From Bartonella machadoae (GTDB taxonomy: Bacteria; Pseudomonadota; Alphaproteobacteria; Rhizobiales; Rhizobiaceae): a DNA stretch of 64,000 bases. Position numbers and translations under genes: made by a program. The first letter of the stretch is position 1, and every line of letters starts with the position of its first letter. This document shows positions 39,483 through 49,973 of the stretch, piece by piece. The notes under the pieces were generated by a model. That model worked only from the letters and a program-made list of their open reading frames with translations, searched no databases and was not told where the DNA came from. Where the stretch lies: the NCBI RefSeq assembly GCF_022559585.1, contig NZ_CP087114.1, positions 475,095 to 539,094 of the forward strand, written 5' to 3'.

Positions 39483-40928
39483 TTAATGACGAATTTTTAT
39501 GAGCATAAATGCTGGGATATCATCACCAAATCCAAGCAAAGAGGAGTCTTTGTTTTTTCGAGGGCGCTGTTGTACAGATTGTTTTGCTGTATTATTTGCA
39601 GTTTGGATGTAATCTAGCTTATCGTCTTGCAGGGATTTTTTCGTTTGAACAGTACGCTCTTTGGAAGCCGTTTTCTTTGTTAATTTTGAAGATTTTTTCT
39701 TTAAAATGATTTTGTCTTCTTGATCATCGGTCGTTAAAGTAGAGAGATCGCCATTAAACCATTCAATTTTTTCATTGCTCATTTCCTCAATAGCACTGAT
39801 ATATTTTTGGTCATCTTTTGTGACAATTGTGAAAGCTTTTCCGCTGCGATTTGCACGTCCTGTACGACCAATCCGATGAATATAGTCTTCGGCATGTGTA
39901 GGAACGTCATAGTTGAACACATGGCTTACTGCTGGAATATCGAGTCCACGGGCAGCAACATCAGAAGCAACAAGAAGTTTGATTCTATTATTTTTAAAAT
40001 CATTGAGTGTGTTCGTACGTGAATGTTGATCCATATCACCATGCAGTGCGCCTACACTAAAATTATGTTTGACGAGAGATCTAAACAGTTCAGAAATGTC
40101 TTTTTTTCGATTGCAAAAAATAATAGCATTTTTAAGCGCATCGCCTTCATTGTGAATAAGTTCTCGTAAAACCGCTCTTTTATCCCATGACTTATTTCCC
40201 GATTTGACGAGTCGCTGTGTAATTGTGGTTGCTGTTGAGGATGCTTTCGTCACTTCAACAGAGACAGGAGAGTGGAGAAATTGCTTTGTGAGCTTGGTAA
40301 TTTCTGGTGCCATTGTTGCGGAAAAGAACAAAGTTTGGCGCGTAAAAGGGGTGAGTTTACAGATACGTTCAATATCAGGAATAAATCCCATATCCAACAT
40401 GCGATCAGCTTCATCAATAACAAGAATTTCAACACCCATCATCAGCAATTTGCCGCGTTCAAAATGATCAAGTAGGCGCCCTGGTGTTGCTATAAGAACA
40501 TCAGCTCCTCGTTCAAGTTTACGGTCTTGGAGTTCAAAAGAAACCCCACCAATCAAAAGTGCAACATTTAAACGATGGTTTATACCGTATTTATCGAAAT
40601 TTTCTTCAACTTGGGCTGCCAGTTCTCGTGTCGGTTCTAATATGAGAGTACGAGGCATCCGTGCTCTTGCACGACCTTTTTCAAGGAGTGTGAGCATAGG
40701 TAAAACGAAAGAAGCTGTTTTTCCCGTACCTGTTTGAGCGATTCCTAAAACATCCTTTCTTTGAAGGACATGGGGGATTGTTCCACTCTGAATAGGTGTT
40801 GGAACTGTATATCCTGCGGATTTTACTGCTTTAATAACTTTTGCGGAAAGACCTAAATCATCAAAACTGTTTAAAGGTGGTATCATTTTTTCTATCAATT
40901 GCTCTGCTATTTTAGTTTTGCTATTCAA
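39483..40928 (-). CDS. rhlE: DEAD-box ATP-dependent RNA helicase (RhlE-like)
   Basis: An RNA helicase of 481 residues with the full motif set: Q-motif FDDLGLSAKVIKAVKSAGY plus PTPIQ, AQTGTGKT, PTRELAAQ, VIDEADRMLDMGF, FFSATM, VASDVAARGLDIP and HRIGRTGRA. A basic, low-complexity tail (about 410-470, KKSSKLTKKTASKERTVQTK) probably adds RNA affinity. It likely acts in ribosome assembly or cold adaptation; the rhlE assignment rests on the overall layout. Confidence 0.93.
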   Translation of the reverse strand: MNSKTKIAEQLIEKMIPPLNSFDDLGLSAKVIKAVKSAGYTVPTPIQSGTIPHVLQRKDVLGIAQTGTGKTASFVLPMLTLLEKGRARARMPRTLILEPTRELAAQVEENFDKYGINHRLNVALLIGGVSFELQDRKLERGADVLIATPGRLLDHFERGKLLMMGVEILVIDEADRMLDMGFIPDIERICKLTPFTRQTLFFSATMAPEITKLTKQFLHSPVSVEVTKASSTATTITQRLVKSGNKSWDKRAVLRELIHNEGDALKNAIIFCNRKKDISELFRSLVKHNFSVGALHGDMDQHSRTNTLNDFKNNRIKLLVASDVAARGLDIPAVSHVFNYDVPTHAEDYIHRIGRTGRANRSGKAFTIVTKDDQKYISAIEEMSNEKIEWFNGDLSTLTTDDQEDKIILKKKSSKLTKKTASKERTVQTKKSLQDDKLDYIQTANNTAKQSVQQRPRKNKDSSLLGFGDDIPAFMLIKIRH

Positions 40929-41033
40929 ACTATTCGTGAGATTAAGTATTTTATACTCTTTTAGAGAGCTAAGGTACCTTCAAAAAAAGTCAACTATAAC
41001 AGTCATATCCCTATAGGAGGCATAATACAATAA

Positions 41034-41807
41034 TTAATAGCGAAATTGTTCTGATAAAATCCGTTCATCCCATGAATGGTTAGAGTCAAACAGGATTGAG
41101 GCTGTTACTTCTGTTGCTGTTGAAATAGTGACTGAATGGACAGATTTAACTTCAACATTATCGGCAGCAGCGTTTACAGGGCGTTTCTCTGGTTCGAGCA
41201 TATCAAAGCGTATTATTACTGTATTTGGCAGCAGTGCTCCGTGCCAGCGTCGAGGACGAAAGGGACTAACGGGAGTAAGTGCCATAAGTGGCGCCATAAG
41301 AGGTAAAATAGGCCCTTGTGCTGATAAATTATAGGCAGTAGATCCTGCTGGTGTAGCAACGAGGACACCATCGCAACTTAATTGTTCCATACGTACATGG
41401 TTATCAATACTAATACGAATTTTCGCTGCTTGATAAGATTGACGAAAAAGGGAAACTTCATTGATTGCGAGTGCTTCAATAGTTCCTTGACATTCATCTT
41501 TTGCAATCATACGTAGGGGATGAATTTCCTTTTTATGTGCGGCAGCAATACGATTTGGCAATTTTTTCTCATGGAATTCATTCATAAGAAATCCTACGGA
41601 GCCTTGATGCATACCGTAGATAGGTTTTCCGGTATTCATAACGTCCCGTACTGTTTGCAACATTGTTCCGTCTCCGCCGATTGCAACAACAACGTCAGCT
41701 TCTTCTAGAGAAAAATGACCGTAAACAGAAATTAATTTATGAGTAGCTTTGATGGCTTCCTCAGTTTCAGAAGAAATAAAATGGAAGCGCTTTGGTAATG
41801 TCATCAT
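41034..41807 (-). CDS. nadK: NAD kinase
   Basis: It phosphorylates NAD to NADP. The 257-residue protein shows VVAIGGDGTMLQTVR, LSCDGVLVATPAGSTAYNLSAQGPILP and the C-terminal PFRPRRWHGALLP segment seen in rhizobial forms. It lies 105 bases upstream of rhlE on the same strand, so the two may be co-transcribed. Confidence 0.96.
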   Translation of the reverse strand: MMTLPKRFHFISSETEEAIKATHKLISVYGHFSLEEADVVVAIGGDGTMLQTVRDVMNTGKPIYGMHQGSVGFLMNEFHEKKLPNRIAAAHKKEIHPLRMIAKDECQGTIEALAINEVSLFRQSYQAAKIRISIDNHVRMEQLSCDGVLVATPAGSTAYNLSAQGPILPLMAPLMALTPVSPFRPRRWHGALLPNTVIIRFDMLEPEKRPVNAAADNVEVKSVHSVTISTATEVTASILFDSNHSWDERILSEQFRY

Positions 41808-42059
41808 TAAAAATTATCCCGATATTCACAATTTATTTTTTAGCTTATTTCAAGGGAGTTTTGAAGTTGTATATAAAAACTGTTTTTATAAGAAAAAGGA
41901 TTATATATGAAAAGTAATCTGTTTAAGATAAATATAGGGCAGATATGACGAAAAGATTATAGAGTGATATAAATCATCAACAGGTGTTTTTTTAAGAATG
42001 GTAATTCATTGTTGAAGCTGAGAGTATGATCAGTTAAAAGGTTACTTATTTAGTTTTAA
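41808..42059 (+). other. Spacer between nadK and tRNA-Arg
   Basis: About 250 AT-rich bases with the divergent promoters of nadK and the tRNA. No other structure is visible. Confidence 0.4.
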
Positions 42060-42136
42060 GCACCCGTAGCTCAGTTGGATAGAGCGCTGCCCTCCGAAGG
42101 CAGAGGTCACAGATTCGAATTCTGTCGGGTGCACCA
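42060..42136 (+). tRNA. tRNA-Arg (anticodon CCG)
   Basis: The acceptor arm GCACCCG pairs with CGGGTGC, followed by discriminator A and an encoded CCA. The D-arm reads GCTCAGTTGGATAGAGC, the anticodon arm CTGCC-CTCCGAA-GGCAG gives CCG, and the T-arm contains GATTCGAATTC. All stems pair. It reads CGG codons. Confidence 0.97.
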
Positions 42137-43265
42137 AACTTTATCAATCGCATCTCCATGATTTTTATAACAATATTGTCTAACAAAGATGAAATTATTT
42201 TTATTAAATGGTGATTGGAGATTCTTGTGAGTTATGGACAGAATAATCAAATAATTTTAGGAAAATAAAGTTGTTTTCTATTTGTTCATCCTTTGTTGAG
42301 TAATTTTAATATTAAGAGAGAAGGATGTGCAATGGAAGAGTTTATCGCATAAAGTTCTTTTATCATATTGCTAGGGAAAGAGATTAAAATTTAAAAACGA
42401 TGTCTTCTTTCTATAAATGAATGAGAGATATTTTTATTACTATATTAAGAGAATATTTCATAGAAAATGTTTATAAAGAAGCATTATGTTATACACTTTA
42501 TATTATTATTTTTCATGAGTTCATTAAAATACTGACAATAGTAATCATATTGTAAAAAATTATATTAAAAAATCTATATGTTTTTCTTATTTATGTGGTG
42601 TTATAAATCTTTGTAATTTTCATTTACATATTTTTTATAAAATCTATTGTACGCGTTTAGCTTACTTATCTATTATCATGCACCTCAAGAACATTGATAG
42701 ATACAGAAAAAAGGATATCAAGACTCCAATACATACCGTAGGTGTTATTTTCCTTATCATAACTGCTTATTGAGATAATATATAAATTTGACTATCTATT
42801 ACTGATTAAAAAAATTTATTTGAGTAATTTATATCTATTATTTAAATATTTTTTATTATTTTAAATTAATATTTAATTATATTTTAAATAATATGTGTAT
42901 TATGTATAATATAGCAGAGGTTTTCTATTGAGCTTTTTAAAGGAAACTAACTCTTTTTATTATTTTGAAGGGGGGATGTATGATACAAAAAATCCACAAC
43001 CAAATTCTCTAACAGTGAATAAAACGGATTCCACCTTAATCCTAGAAAAGGATGTGTAAGAGTTTCCTAATAAAATAGCACTTAAAAAGGCAATAGTTAA
43101 TCTTGCTATTCATAAGTTAAAGAATATGCAGAATTTGTTCATTTGGTAGATTTTTAATCTTTCTAAAGAAAAGCTATACCTTTTTTGTTTGATAGAAAAT
43201 CCAACAATGCTAAGCGCTATGATATAAGTAAGTATTATAATGTAAGTAAATTAAGAAAGTGAATT
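42137..43265 (+). other. AT-rich spacer with a possible decayed small gene
   Basis: More than 1.1 kb with very low GC. The only sizeable frame is a 27-codon stretch, ATG 42976 to TAA 43057, preceded by GAAGGGGGG (MYDTKNPQPNSLTVNKTDST and on), followed in the same frame after the stop by about 30 more open codons. It may be a gene remnant of unknown origin or chance. No match to hut genes is visible. Confidence 0.35.
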
Positions 43266-44804
43266 ATGACTATTTTACTAAATCCTGGTAAAGTAACGCT
43301 TAGCGATCTTGAGGCTATTTATTTCAATGGTGAAGTGAGCAAGCTTCACAGTGATACGCACTCAGCTATCAGAAAGGGAGCAGAGCGCATTGCTGAAATT
43401 GCTGCTGGTAGTGAACCAGTTTATGGGATCAATACTGGTTTTGGCAAATTGGCTTCGATTAAAATTGATGCAAACGATGTAGCGCTTTTGCAAAGAAATC
43501 TTATTTTATCACATTGTTGCGGTGTAGGAGAACCTTTAGCTGAAAATATTGTGCGTTTGATAATGTCTTTAAAGCTTCTTTCTTTAGGGCGAGGTGCTTC
43601 TGGTGTTCGTTTAGAGTTGGTACATTTACTAGAAAATATGCTTGCAAAAGGTGTTATTCCTGTCATTCCTGAAAAGGGATCTGTTGGTGCCTCAGGTGAT
43701 CTTGCACCACTTGCTCATATGGCTGCTGTTATGATGGGAGAGGGAGAAGCATTCTTTCAAAAGACTCGTATGAGTGGAGCATCTGCTTTAAAAGAAGCAG
43801 GGTTGTCCCCTATCATTTTAGAAGCAAAAGAAGGTCTCGCTCTTATCAATGGTACGCAAACATCAACAGCACTCGCTCTTGCAGGTCTCTTTCATAGTCA
43901 CAGGGCATTGTGTAGTGGTCTTCTTGCTGGGGCATTGACAACAGATGCTATCATGGGATCAACAGCACCCTTTCATCCTGATATCCATATTTTACGAGGT
44001 CATTATGGACAGATTTCTGTATCACAAACATTAGAAAAGCTTTTAGAGGATTCAGAAATTCGGATTGCACATTTGCATGATGATAATCGTGTACAGGATC
44101 CTTACTGTGTACGTTGTCAACCACAGGTTATGGGGGCATGTTTTGATCTTCTTATCGCAGCGGCAAAAACACTCATTATTGAAGCAAATGCAGTGACAGA
44201 TAATCCATTAATTTTAAGCAGTGGTCAGGTTGTCTCGGGTGGAAATTTTCACGCTGAACCTGTAGCATTTGCTGCTGACCAGATCGCTCTTGCGTTATGT
44301 GAAATAGGCTCTATTTCTCAAAGACGTATTGCTCTTATGGTTGATCCAGCAGTTTCCCATGGACTTCCAGCCTTTTTAGCGCAAAATGCGGGGCTTAATT
44401 CAGGTTTTATGATTGCTGAAGTAACAGCGGCTGCTTTAATGTCTGAAAATAAACAAATGGCACATCCTGCTTCGGTTGATTCAACACCAACTTCAGCAAA
44501 TCAGGAAGATCATGTTTCAATGGCTTGCCATGGTGCTCGTCGATTATTAGCAATGAGTGAAAATCTTTTTACTATTATTGGCATTGAAACGCTTATTGCA
44601 GCACAAGGAATTGAATATCGTGCGCCTTTAAAAACAAGCTCTTTCTTGCAAGCTGTTATGGAGTATCTACGCACAAAGGTTGCTTCTCTTAAGGAGGATC
44701 GTTATCTAGCACCAGATCTTCATAAGGGGCACATTCTTGTGCGTGAGGGGTGCTTATTATCTGTTTTACCAAAAACAATTTTTCCTCACTTAGAACCGAA
44801 ATAA
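43266..44804 (+). CDS. hutH: Histidine ammonia-lyase
   Basis: It deaminates L-histidine to urocanate using an MIO cofactor formed from Ala142-Ser143-Gly144 in [15 protein letters not shown]. The 512-residue chain also has [11 protein letters not shown] and the DNPLI and [10 protein letters not shown] active-site loops. It is normal length and intact. No hutU, hutI or hutG lies nearby, so downstream steps must be elsewhere or absent. The AT-rich flanks and integrase vestige 1.2 kb downstream suggest an accessory setting. Confidence 0.95.
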   Translation: MTILLNPGKVTLSDLEAIYFNGEVSKLHSDTHSAIRKGAERIAEIAAGSEPVYGINTGFGKLASIKIDANDVALLQRNLILSHCCGVGEPLAENIVRLIMSLKLLSLGRGASGVRLELVHLLENMLAKGVIPVIPEKGSVGASGDLAPLAHMAAVMMGEGEAFFQKTRMSGASALKEAGLSPIILEAKEGLALINGTQTSTALALAGLFHSHRALCSGLLAGALTTDAIMGSTAPFHPDIHILRGHYGQISVSQTLEKLLEDSEIRIAHLHDDNRVQDPYCVRCQPQVMGACFDLLIAAAKTLIIEANAVTDNPLILSSGQVVSGGNFHAEPVAFAADQIALALCEIGSISQRRIALMVDPAVSHGLPAFLAQNAGLNSGFMIAEVTAAALMSENKQMAHPASVDSTPTSANQEDHVSMACHGARRLLAMSENLFTIIGIETLIAAQGIEYRAPLKTSSFLQAVMEYLRTKVASLKEDRYLAPDLHKGHILVREGCLLSVLPKTIFPHLEPK

Positions 44805-45208
44805 TATTTGTTTTGAGATCAATAAAGAAGAAGTGACGTTTGATTCTTAGATTGTTCTAGAGAAATTTATAGAATATATAATATATTCAAAATTTTAAAT
44901 AAATATAGGCTCATTTACTTTCTGATATGTTTTGGGTACTTTTATCCAATTGTCTTCCTCATGTTATGTTTCATGGTAATTTTATTTATCGGTACAGATT
45001 TATGAAAGATAACATTGCAGAAGATAATTTTTGCATTTTTATTGCATAACAGATATATTAAAAGATTATATATTGTTATTTTAATATATTTTATTTATAT
45101 TTTTTGTCATTACACAAAGTATATCATATTAATAAGTTTAATATTTTATTATTTTTTTTAAATATCTAAATTTTATAATTTATTTTAATAAAAATAAAGG
45201 AGAAATGA
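44805..45208 (+). other. AT-rich spacer after hutH
   Basis: About 400 bases of very AT-rich DNA. I see only the ribosome site AAAGGAGAAATG for the next gene. Confidence 0.4.
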
Positions 45209-45556
45209 ATGTTTAAGAAGAGTAAATTCTATATTTTAATAACATTTATTTTTTTCACAAATATGGAAATTAATGCGAGTCTCTGGAAAGACAGATCTAA
45301 AGAAGATCTTTTCATTGCTATGATTGCCCAAGAGAAAGATACAATTCAGAAAAACAATATAAATATTTTTAATATTTCAGGTCAAAACAATATAGAAAAG
45401 AATAGATGTATTATCGAGCAAAAGAAGGATACTTTTACTGCAATAGTTCTTTTTTTAAGAAATTACGTGCTCAAAACTGTTAGAGTTTTGAAGAAATGGG
45501 TTGGAGCTAAATTTTCTCAAACCTTTGAAAATTGGCGAGATTCACTTTATCATTGA
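45209..45556 (+). CDS. Small exported protein of unknown function
   Basis: A 115-residue frame with an excellent ribosome site (AAAGGAG, 6 bases before ATG). The N-terminus is a signal peptide (MFKKSKFYILITFIFFTNMEINA, cleavage expected before SLWKDRS). The mature part is hydrophilic, Asn, Lys and Ile rich, with one Cys, then an amphipathic helix-like segment FLRNYVLKTVRVLKKWVG. I recognise no family. The base composition matches the AT-rich surroundings, unlike the core genes. Confidence 0.6.
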   Translation: MFKKSKFYILITFIFFTNMEINASLWKDRSKEDLFIAMIAQEKDTIQKNNINIFNISGQNNIEKNRCIIEQKKDTFTAIVLFLRNYVLKTVRVLKKWVGAKFSQTFENWRDSLYH

Positions 45557-45975
45557 TGAGATTGTTTAAGGTGTTAAAGGTTATTTTGTGCATTGTTGTA
45601 TATAATTCTTGTGTATTATGAGTAAAATAATGATAGAGAATTTGCTTAAGATCATAATAATTAGCGTATTCACTATTCAAAATAGTGCAGTAAAATTTTA
45701 AAGCTTTTATTTGAATAAGTGGAATGAAAAACATAAAGGTTGATATTGTACGCATTCCAATATTTTTTCTGTAACAAAAGCATGTGAAAATACATGAGAA
45801 AAATCATGATTGTAAAAGCGCTTTGATTTTTAAAGGGAATTTATTATTTTGCATCTTCATGATAGCTACCGGTTATCATGTGATTCTTTCATTTTAAATT
45901 TGTTCATATTGAAATAATCAAAACCATTCCTTTTGCTATTATACATAGGATTGGCTTGCTGATAAAGGAATAAGG
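45557..45975 (+). other. Spacer ending in integrase leader repeat, copy C
   Basis: No gene is visible. From about 45880 the sequence resembles the integrase leader, with gattctttcatt, aataatcaaaaccattcc and a spaced start region, but is more diverged than copies A, B and D. Confidence 0.6.
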
Positions 45976-46068
45976 ATGCTTTACTGTCTCGATGTAAAAA
46001 CTATCGCAAAATTGGGAATTAATAAATGTAATGATAGTGTTGGCTTATTACGTCAACTTATAAGCTAA
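45976..46068 (+). pseudogene. Integrase vestige, copy C
   Basis: ATG 45976 opens a 30-codon frame, with LDVKTIAKLGINKCNDSVGL aligned to the intact integrase's LNARAVATLGAGKYNDGAGL. The frame ends TAA at 46066-46068, and nothing further downstream matches. This is the most diverged of four copies and presumably the oldest insertion. Confidence 0.75.
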
Positions 46069-46237
46069 AAAATTCAAAATAAAATTATTTTTTCATTTCC
46101 AATGATGGAATGTGTGATTAGCTATTGTTCAATATTTTTAAAAAATATATTCGTGAGAAAAACATGAAGCTTTATTTATACAAAGTGAATGTTTGTGGTA
46201 TGAATTTTAGTCAAAATTTCAGTGAAGAAGGAAACAA

Positions 46238-47626
46238 ATGGTAACGAATGAACTGAAACGAGGGATGAATAAGCGCCAAGTTATTTTTTTAGCTCTTGGC
46301 TCTGCTATTGGAACAGGACTTTTTTATGGGTCAGCGCAAGCGATTAAGCTTGCTGGTCCAAGTGTTTTGATTGCTTATTGCATTTCCGGTTTAGCAATTT
46401 TTATGGTTGTGCGAGCCCTCGGTGAGATGATCATTCATAATCCATTACCAGGTTCTTTTGCTCGTTATGCTGCAAATTACATATCACCATTGGCTGGTTT
46501 TTTAACGGGGTGGACATACGTATTCGAAATGATTCTTGTTGGTTTAGCTGATATCACGGCTTTTGCGACTTATATGGGGTTTTGGTACCCTAATGTTGCA
46601 CCTTGGATATGGGCGCTTAGCATTACACTCCTCATTACAGGGATTAATTTGGCAGCGGTAGAAGTATACGGTGAACTAGAGTTTTGGTTGTCTTCTGTTA
46701 AAATTATTGCAATCATTGTAATGATTGTTTTGGGAATAGCAATTATTTTGTTTGGTTGGAATACAGGTGTAAATTCCTCTGCTGTTAGTATCCATAATTT
46801 GTGGAAAAATGGTGGTATTTTTCCCAATGGTTGGTTTGGTTTTTTAGCTTGTTTTAGTGTTGTGGTCTTTGCTTTTGGAGGTATAGAAATCATTGGGATG
46901 GCAGTGATGGAAGTACAAAATCCTTATCAAACAATTTCAAAAGCAATTAACTCTACTCCAGTACGTATTTTATTATTTTATGTTATGACTTTAGCTATTT
47001 TAATGTCCCTTTATCCTTGGAATAAAATTGGTCTTATGAACAGCCCTTTTGTTTCAATTTTCGAAAATCTTGGGATTTCATATGCAGCGAACATTCTGAA
47101 TATAGTTGTTGTTACAGCGGCTATTTCAGCGATGAATAGTGGGATGTATGGTGCTTGTCGCATGATACATGGGTTATCGCAAGAAGGGTATGCTTTGAAA
47201 AGATTTCAATATTTATCAAAAAATGGTATACCGATTTTTGTTATTTTACTAATCTTCATTATTTTTCTTCTTGGTGTTGTCCTTAATTATTTTTATCACG
47301 AGGGGCTCTTTTTTCTCATTGCAGCAATGGCAACATTTGCAACAGTTTTTGTTTGGATGATGATTTTACTTTCGCAAATTTGTATGCGTCTTAAAATGTC
47401 TAAAGAAGTGCAAAGTGGTTTAAAATTTCCAATTCCATTTTGGCCTGTAGGACCGATTTTTTCTATTTTGTTTATGATTTTTATTTTTATTTTGTTGTGT
47501 TTTTTTGACGATACGCGGCCCGTTTTGATTGTCGGTGTAAGTTGGATTATTTGGCTTGTTATTTGTTTTTATGCACTTAAACTTTATAATTTGAAGAAAA
47601 AGCAAGTTGCAATAAAATACGAATAA
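46238..47626 (+). CDS. Amino acid permease (APC family)
   Basis: A proton-coupled amino acid importer with 12 predicted membrane segments in 462 residues. The N-terminal MNKRQVIFLALGSAIGTGLF and GGSFARYA-like PLPGSFARYAANYISPLAGF blocks mark the aromatic/proline/histidine permease group. EIIGMAVMEVQNPYQTISKAI is the conserved loop after segment 6. The substrate is not readable; proximity to hutH makes histidine one guess. AGAAGGAA precedes the ATG. Confidence 0.9.
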   Translation: MVTNELKRGMNKRQVIFLALGSAIGTGLFYGSAQAIKLAGPSVLIAYCISGLAIFMVVRALGEMIIHNPLPGSFARYAANYISPLAGFLTGWTYVFEMILVGLADITAFATYMGFWYPNVAPWIWALSITLLITGINLAAVEVYGELEFWLSSVKIIAIIVMIVLGIAIILFGWNTGVNSSAVSIHNLWKNGGIFPNGWFGFLACFSVVVFAFGGIEIIGMAVMEVQNPYQTISKAINSTPVRILLFYVMTLAILMSLYPWNKIGLMNSPFVSIFENLGISYAANILNIVVVTAAISAMNSGMYGACRMIHGLSQEGYALKRFQYLSKNGIPIFVILLIFIIFLLGVVLNYFYHEGLFFLIAAMATFATVFVWMMILLSQICMRLKMSKEVQSGLKFPIPFWPVGPIFSILFMIFIFILLCFFDDTRPVLIVGVSWIIWLVICFYALKLYNLKKKQVAIKYE

Positions 47627-47767
47627 GAGTTAAGTTAGGAAAAATAGCCGATACTTTTATGGGAAAAAGACGTCATTATCCTTATAGACTAGGGGATCTT
47701 TTTATTTTCCTTTTGTTTTAGGAGTTCTTTATAAAAGGGTAAATTCTCCAGTGATTATATCAATGTT

Positions 47768-48250
47768 ATGGAGAAATCAGGGGGTAAGGGGGCAGAGGTG
47801 GAATGTTTTGATATCATTATAAAAGAGAAAGCGATGTTGACTGGAGGCATTATTGTCAGCACGGCATCTGCTGAAAAAAACAGTCTCACAACAGAAAGTG
47901 TCACAACTACGGACCTCATCAACAGTGCAAGTACTCAAGCTAGCAATAATGGCGCTCTCATCATTACTAATGAGACAGAGCTAAAGGCATTGACTGGGCA
48001 AGAAGCTGAAAAAACAATCGCTTCCCTCAATTGCGACACTGCTACAGCGCATCAAGCTGAACAACTACTAGATATCCATAAGCTGGAACAGATCGTGCAT
48101 GAAAACCGTGAAATGACAACCCAATTGTTGAAAGAATGCTTTAAATACAGCGATGAATCTTCCAAAATGATGCGTATCAAAAAGCATTCAATCGTTGTTA
48201 TGGATCATGATAAAGATGGCAAGATCATCTATCGCAAAGATGCAAAATAA
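47768..48250 (+). pseudogene. Fragment of a filamentous haemagglutinin/CdiA-type gene
   Basis: The 160-residue frame contains TGGIIVSTASAEKNSLTTES and TTTDLINSA, wording typical of the repeat region of large FHA/CdiA exoproteins. A helical charged part follows (TGQEAEKTIASLNCDTATAH). It then ends DHDKDGKIIYRKDAK. There is no signal peptide or TPS domain, so it is a stranded piece of a gene usually thousands of residues long. It could be a recombination cassette. A possible continuation lies past the island at 63825 onward. Confidence 0.6.
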
Positions 48251-48582
48251 GATATTGTAACAAAAAATACAATAAAGTCAATAGCTTGAGTGTAATTATT
48301 TTATTTGAATCCCCATAAGAATCCATACTTTTATGCACGATTCAATTGAACATTTTTTACAAACAATAGCCATCTATAAACAGAGCATAAAAAGCAAATC
48401 ATGATGCCAATATTATAACAGATGAGAGCATTCAAATGAAATGCAAAGCAGTTATCATTCATAACATGTCATAAATTGTACAAGACGTTTTTATCATAAT
48501 TAAATCGCATTGTTAGAACGCAATTGAATATGAGGGCTTGTTTAAATGCAAATATTTGAAACTTTTTTTTGAAAGGGGTTAA

Positions 48583-48822
48583 TTCAAATTTGGATTGAGC
48601 GATTTTAGTCACCTCAAAAATGAGGGCACCTTTTTTATAAACAGAAAGAAGTTGAGAGATAACATCATTAAACGCAGATGTTTAAAGAGAGCTATAGAAA
48701 GAGAACGCATCCAAATTTGGAGTGGTTAATTTTGCTAATTCAAAAAATGAGCTTAATACCTTTTAAAGAGGCGTTTTGAGAAGGTGCTTTCTTTCAAATT
48801 GACCGCCTCAAAAATGAGGGCA
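48583..48822 (+). repeat. Three degenerate repeats with CCTCA/TGAGG hairpins
   Basis: Units at about 48583-48636, 48711-48764 and 48793-48822 share caaatttgga or tttcaaattg, then tcaaaaaatgag or cctcaaaaatgaggg. In the first and third, CCTCA and TGAGG flank AAAA and can form a hairpin; the first runs into TTTTTT and may end transcription leaving the haemagglutinin fragment. Confidence 0.55.
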
Positions 48823-49028
48823 TTGTATAAATAGGTTTTAAATCATTACAGAGCTAACATGTTTTTCATTCAAATGTGATAATCTAAAAGAACGCTTTCA
48901 TAATCATTCCTTTATATTATTTTGGATAAGTTTTTATAAAGCGAATACAAAGCTTGCAATATAATACGTTTTGTATATAGCCACTTGCTATCAATTTCTT
49001 TTATAGAGTTCCTTAATATATTTTCATA

Positions 49029-49065
49029 AAGCCGCGTCACGTAAAATGGCACGGCTTTCTTTTTT
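49029..49065 (+). terminator. Plus-strand terminator at the edge of the beta-helix array
   Basis: AAGCCGCGTCA (49029-49039) pairs with TGGCACGGCTT (49047-49057), followed by a T-rich run. It contains cgtcacgtaa, also seen in complement in the terminator at 62052-62079. Confidence 0.7.
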
Positions 49066-49117
49066 GCACTCTTGTCTTTTGAAATGGTATAAAACCAACG
49101 CCCCCCGCATTTGGTAT

Positions 49118-49900
49118 TTATTCTTCAGTATCAATAATCTCTATAAGAATATCGCTCTTATTAACCTCCTTATTTTTTGGAACCTCTCTTATCTCACTTT
49201 TTCGATTCAGTTTTGCACGCCCACAAGCACGACCAAAGACCTTGATAGTATGAGAAACCTGAGCTTTTCCATAAACAGAGCCATAAATTTGCGCACAGCC
49301 ACTCACTTTTGCATAATCATAAACCTTGCCATAAATCTTTGCACGGCTATTAACAACAGCATAGCCATAAACATGCGCAGTGCTAAAAAGACAAGCAGAG
49401 CCTAACACTCTAGCGTTGCCATAAAGCCTTGCATATTCAAAAAGATAACTATTATGAAAAAGATGCGCATTGCCATAAACATGGGCTTCAATTGAAACGC
49501 GACTATTGCCATAGACACGAGCCTTGCCATAAACATAGCCAGCCACATGCGCACTATCATAAACAAATGCATTGTCATAAATTTTTGCATATTGAGAAAT
49601 AAACACCTTATCATGCACCTGAGCATTGCCATAGACAAGACCACAAATTTGCGCATTGCCTCGTATTTTTGCATTCTCATAAACACGGGCATGTTTATAA
49701 ACCAATGCATTATCATAAACCCAGCAAAGACCGTTATGAGAAAGATTTTCTTCCTTTTCAATAAAGCCACCGAGTTGACCAGCCTTGACATCAGAAAAGC
49801 TTTTTAAAGCCTGAATGCGATAAAGCGTTGTAATTTTTTGTGTAATTTTATCTTTCAGTTGTTTTGTTTCATTGGTTCGTTTGTATTTTTTAGACATCAT
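49118..49900 (-). CDS. YdcK-like left-handed beta-helix protein, paralogue 5 of 5
   Basis: The longest member of a five-gene tandem family. After a short basic N-terminus comes the shared cap: LYRIQALKSFSDVKAGQLGG then FIEKEENLSHNGLCWVYDN. This matches E. coli YdcK in pattern (DFNDVKAGTSGG, LSQQGDCWIYD). About 25 hexads of the type A-x-V-Y-G-N follow, predicted to coil as a left-handed beta-helix. A charged tail ends KSDILIEIIDTEE. Start: ATG 49900, after GAGAGCTC. No enzyme motif is visible, and its function is unknown. Confidence 0.8.
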   Translation of the reverse strand: MMSKKYKRTNETKQLKDKITQKITTLYRIQALKSFSDVKAGQLGGFIEKEENLSHNGLCWVYDNALVYKHARVYENAKIRGNAQICGLVYGNAQVHDKVFISQYAKIYDNAFVYDSAHVAGYVYGKARVYGNSRVSIEAHVYGNAHLFHNSYLFEYARLYGNARVLGSACLFSTAHVYGYAVVNSRAKIYGKVYDYAKVSGCAQIYGSVYGKAQVSHTIKVFGRACGRAKLNRKSEIREVPKNKEVNKSDILIEIIDTEE

Positions 49901-49973
49901 AAGAGCTCTCACAATCTCTCTTGTGAAAAAAGTTGCATGGAAAATGTTGGAAAAAGGGAATGACCGCCGCGCT

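Noticed and set aside
42060..42136. tRNA-Arg as the attachment site for the island
   Set aside because: The tRNA 3' end is not repeated at 48 kb or 63.7 kb, and intervening core-like genes separate it from the island.
42976..43059. His-containing leader peptide controlling hutH by attenuation
   Set aside because: Overlapping ten-codon frame MIQKIHNQIL has one His only, and no terminator/antiterminator pair is visible before hutH.
48583..48822. CRISPR array
   Set aside because: Only three imperfect units with uneven spacing and no cas genes in the window.
49547..49807. Several plus-strand frames of 60-160 residues opposite the beta-helix genes
   Set aside because: They mirror the hexad repeats (runs of xxIxIN), so are reverse-strand images of the real genes.
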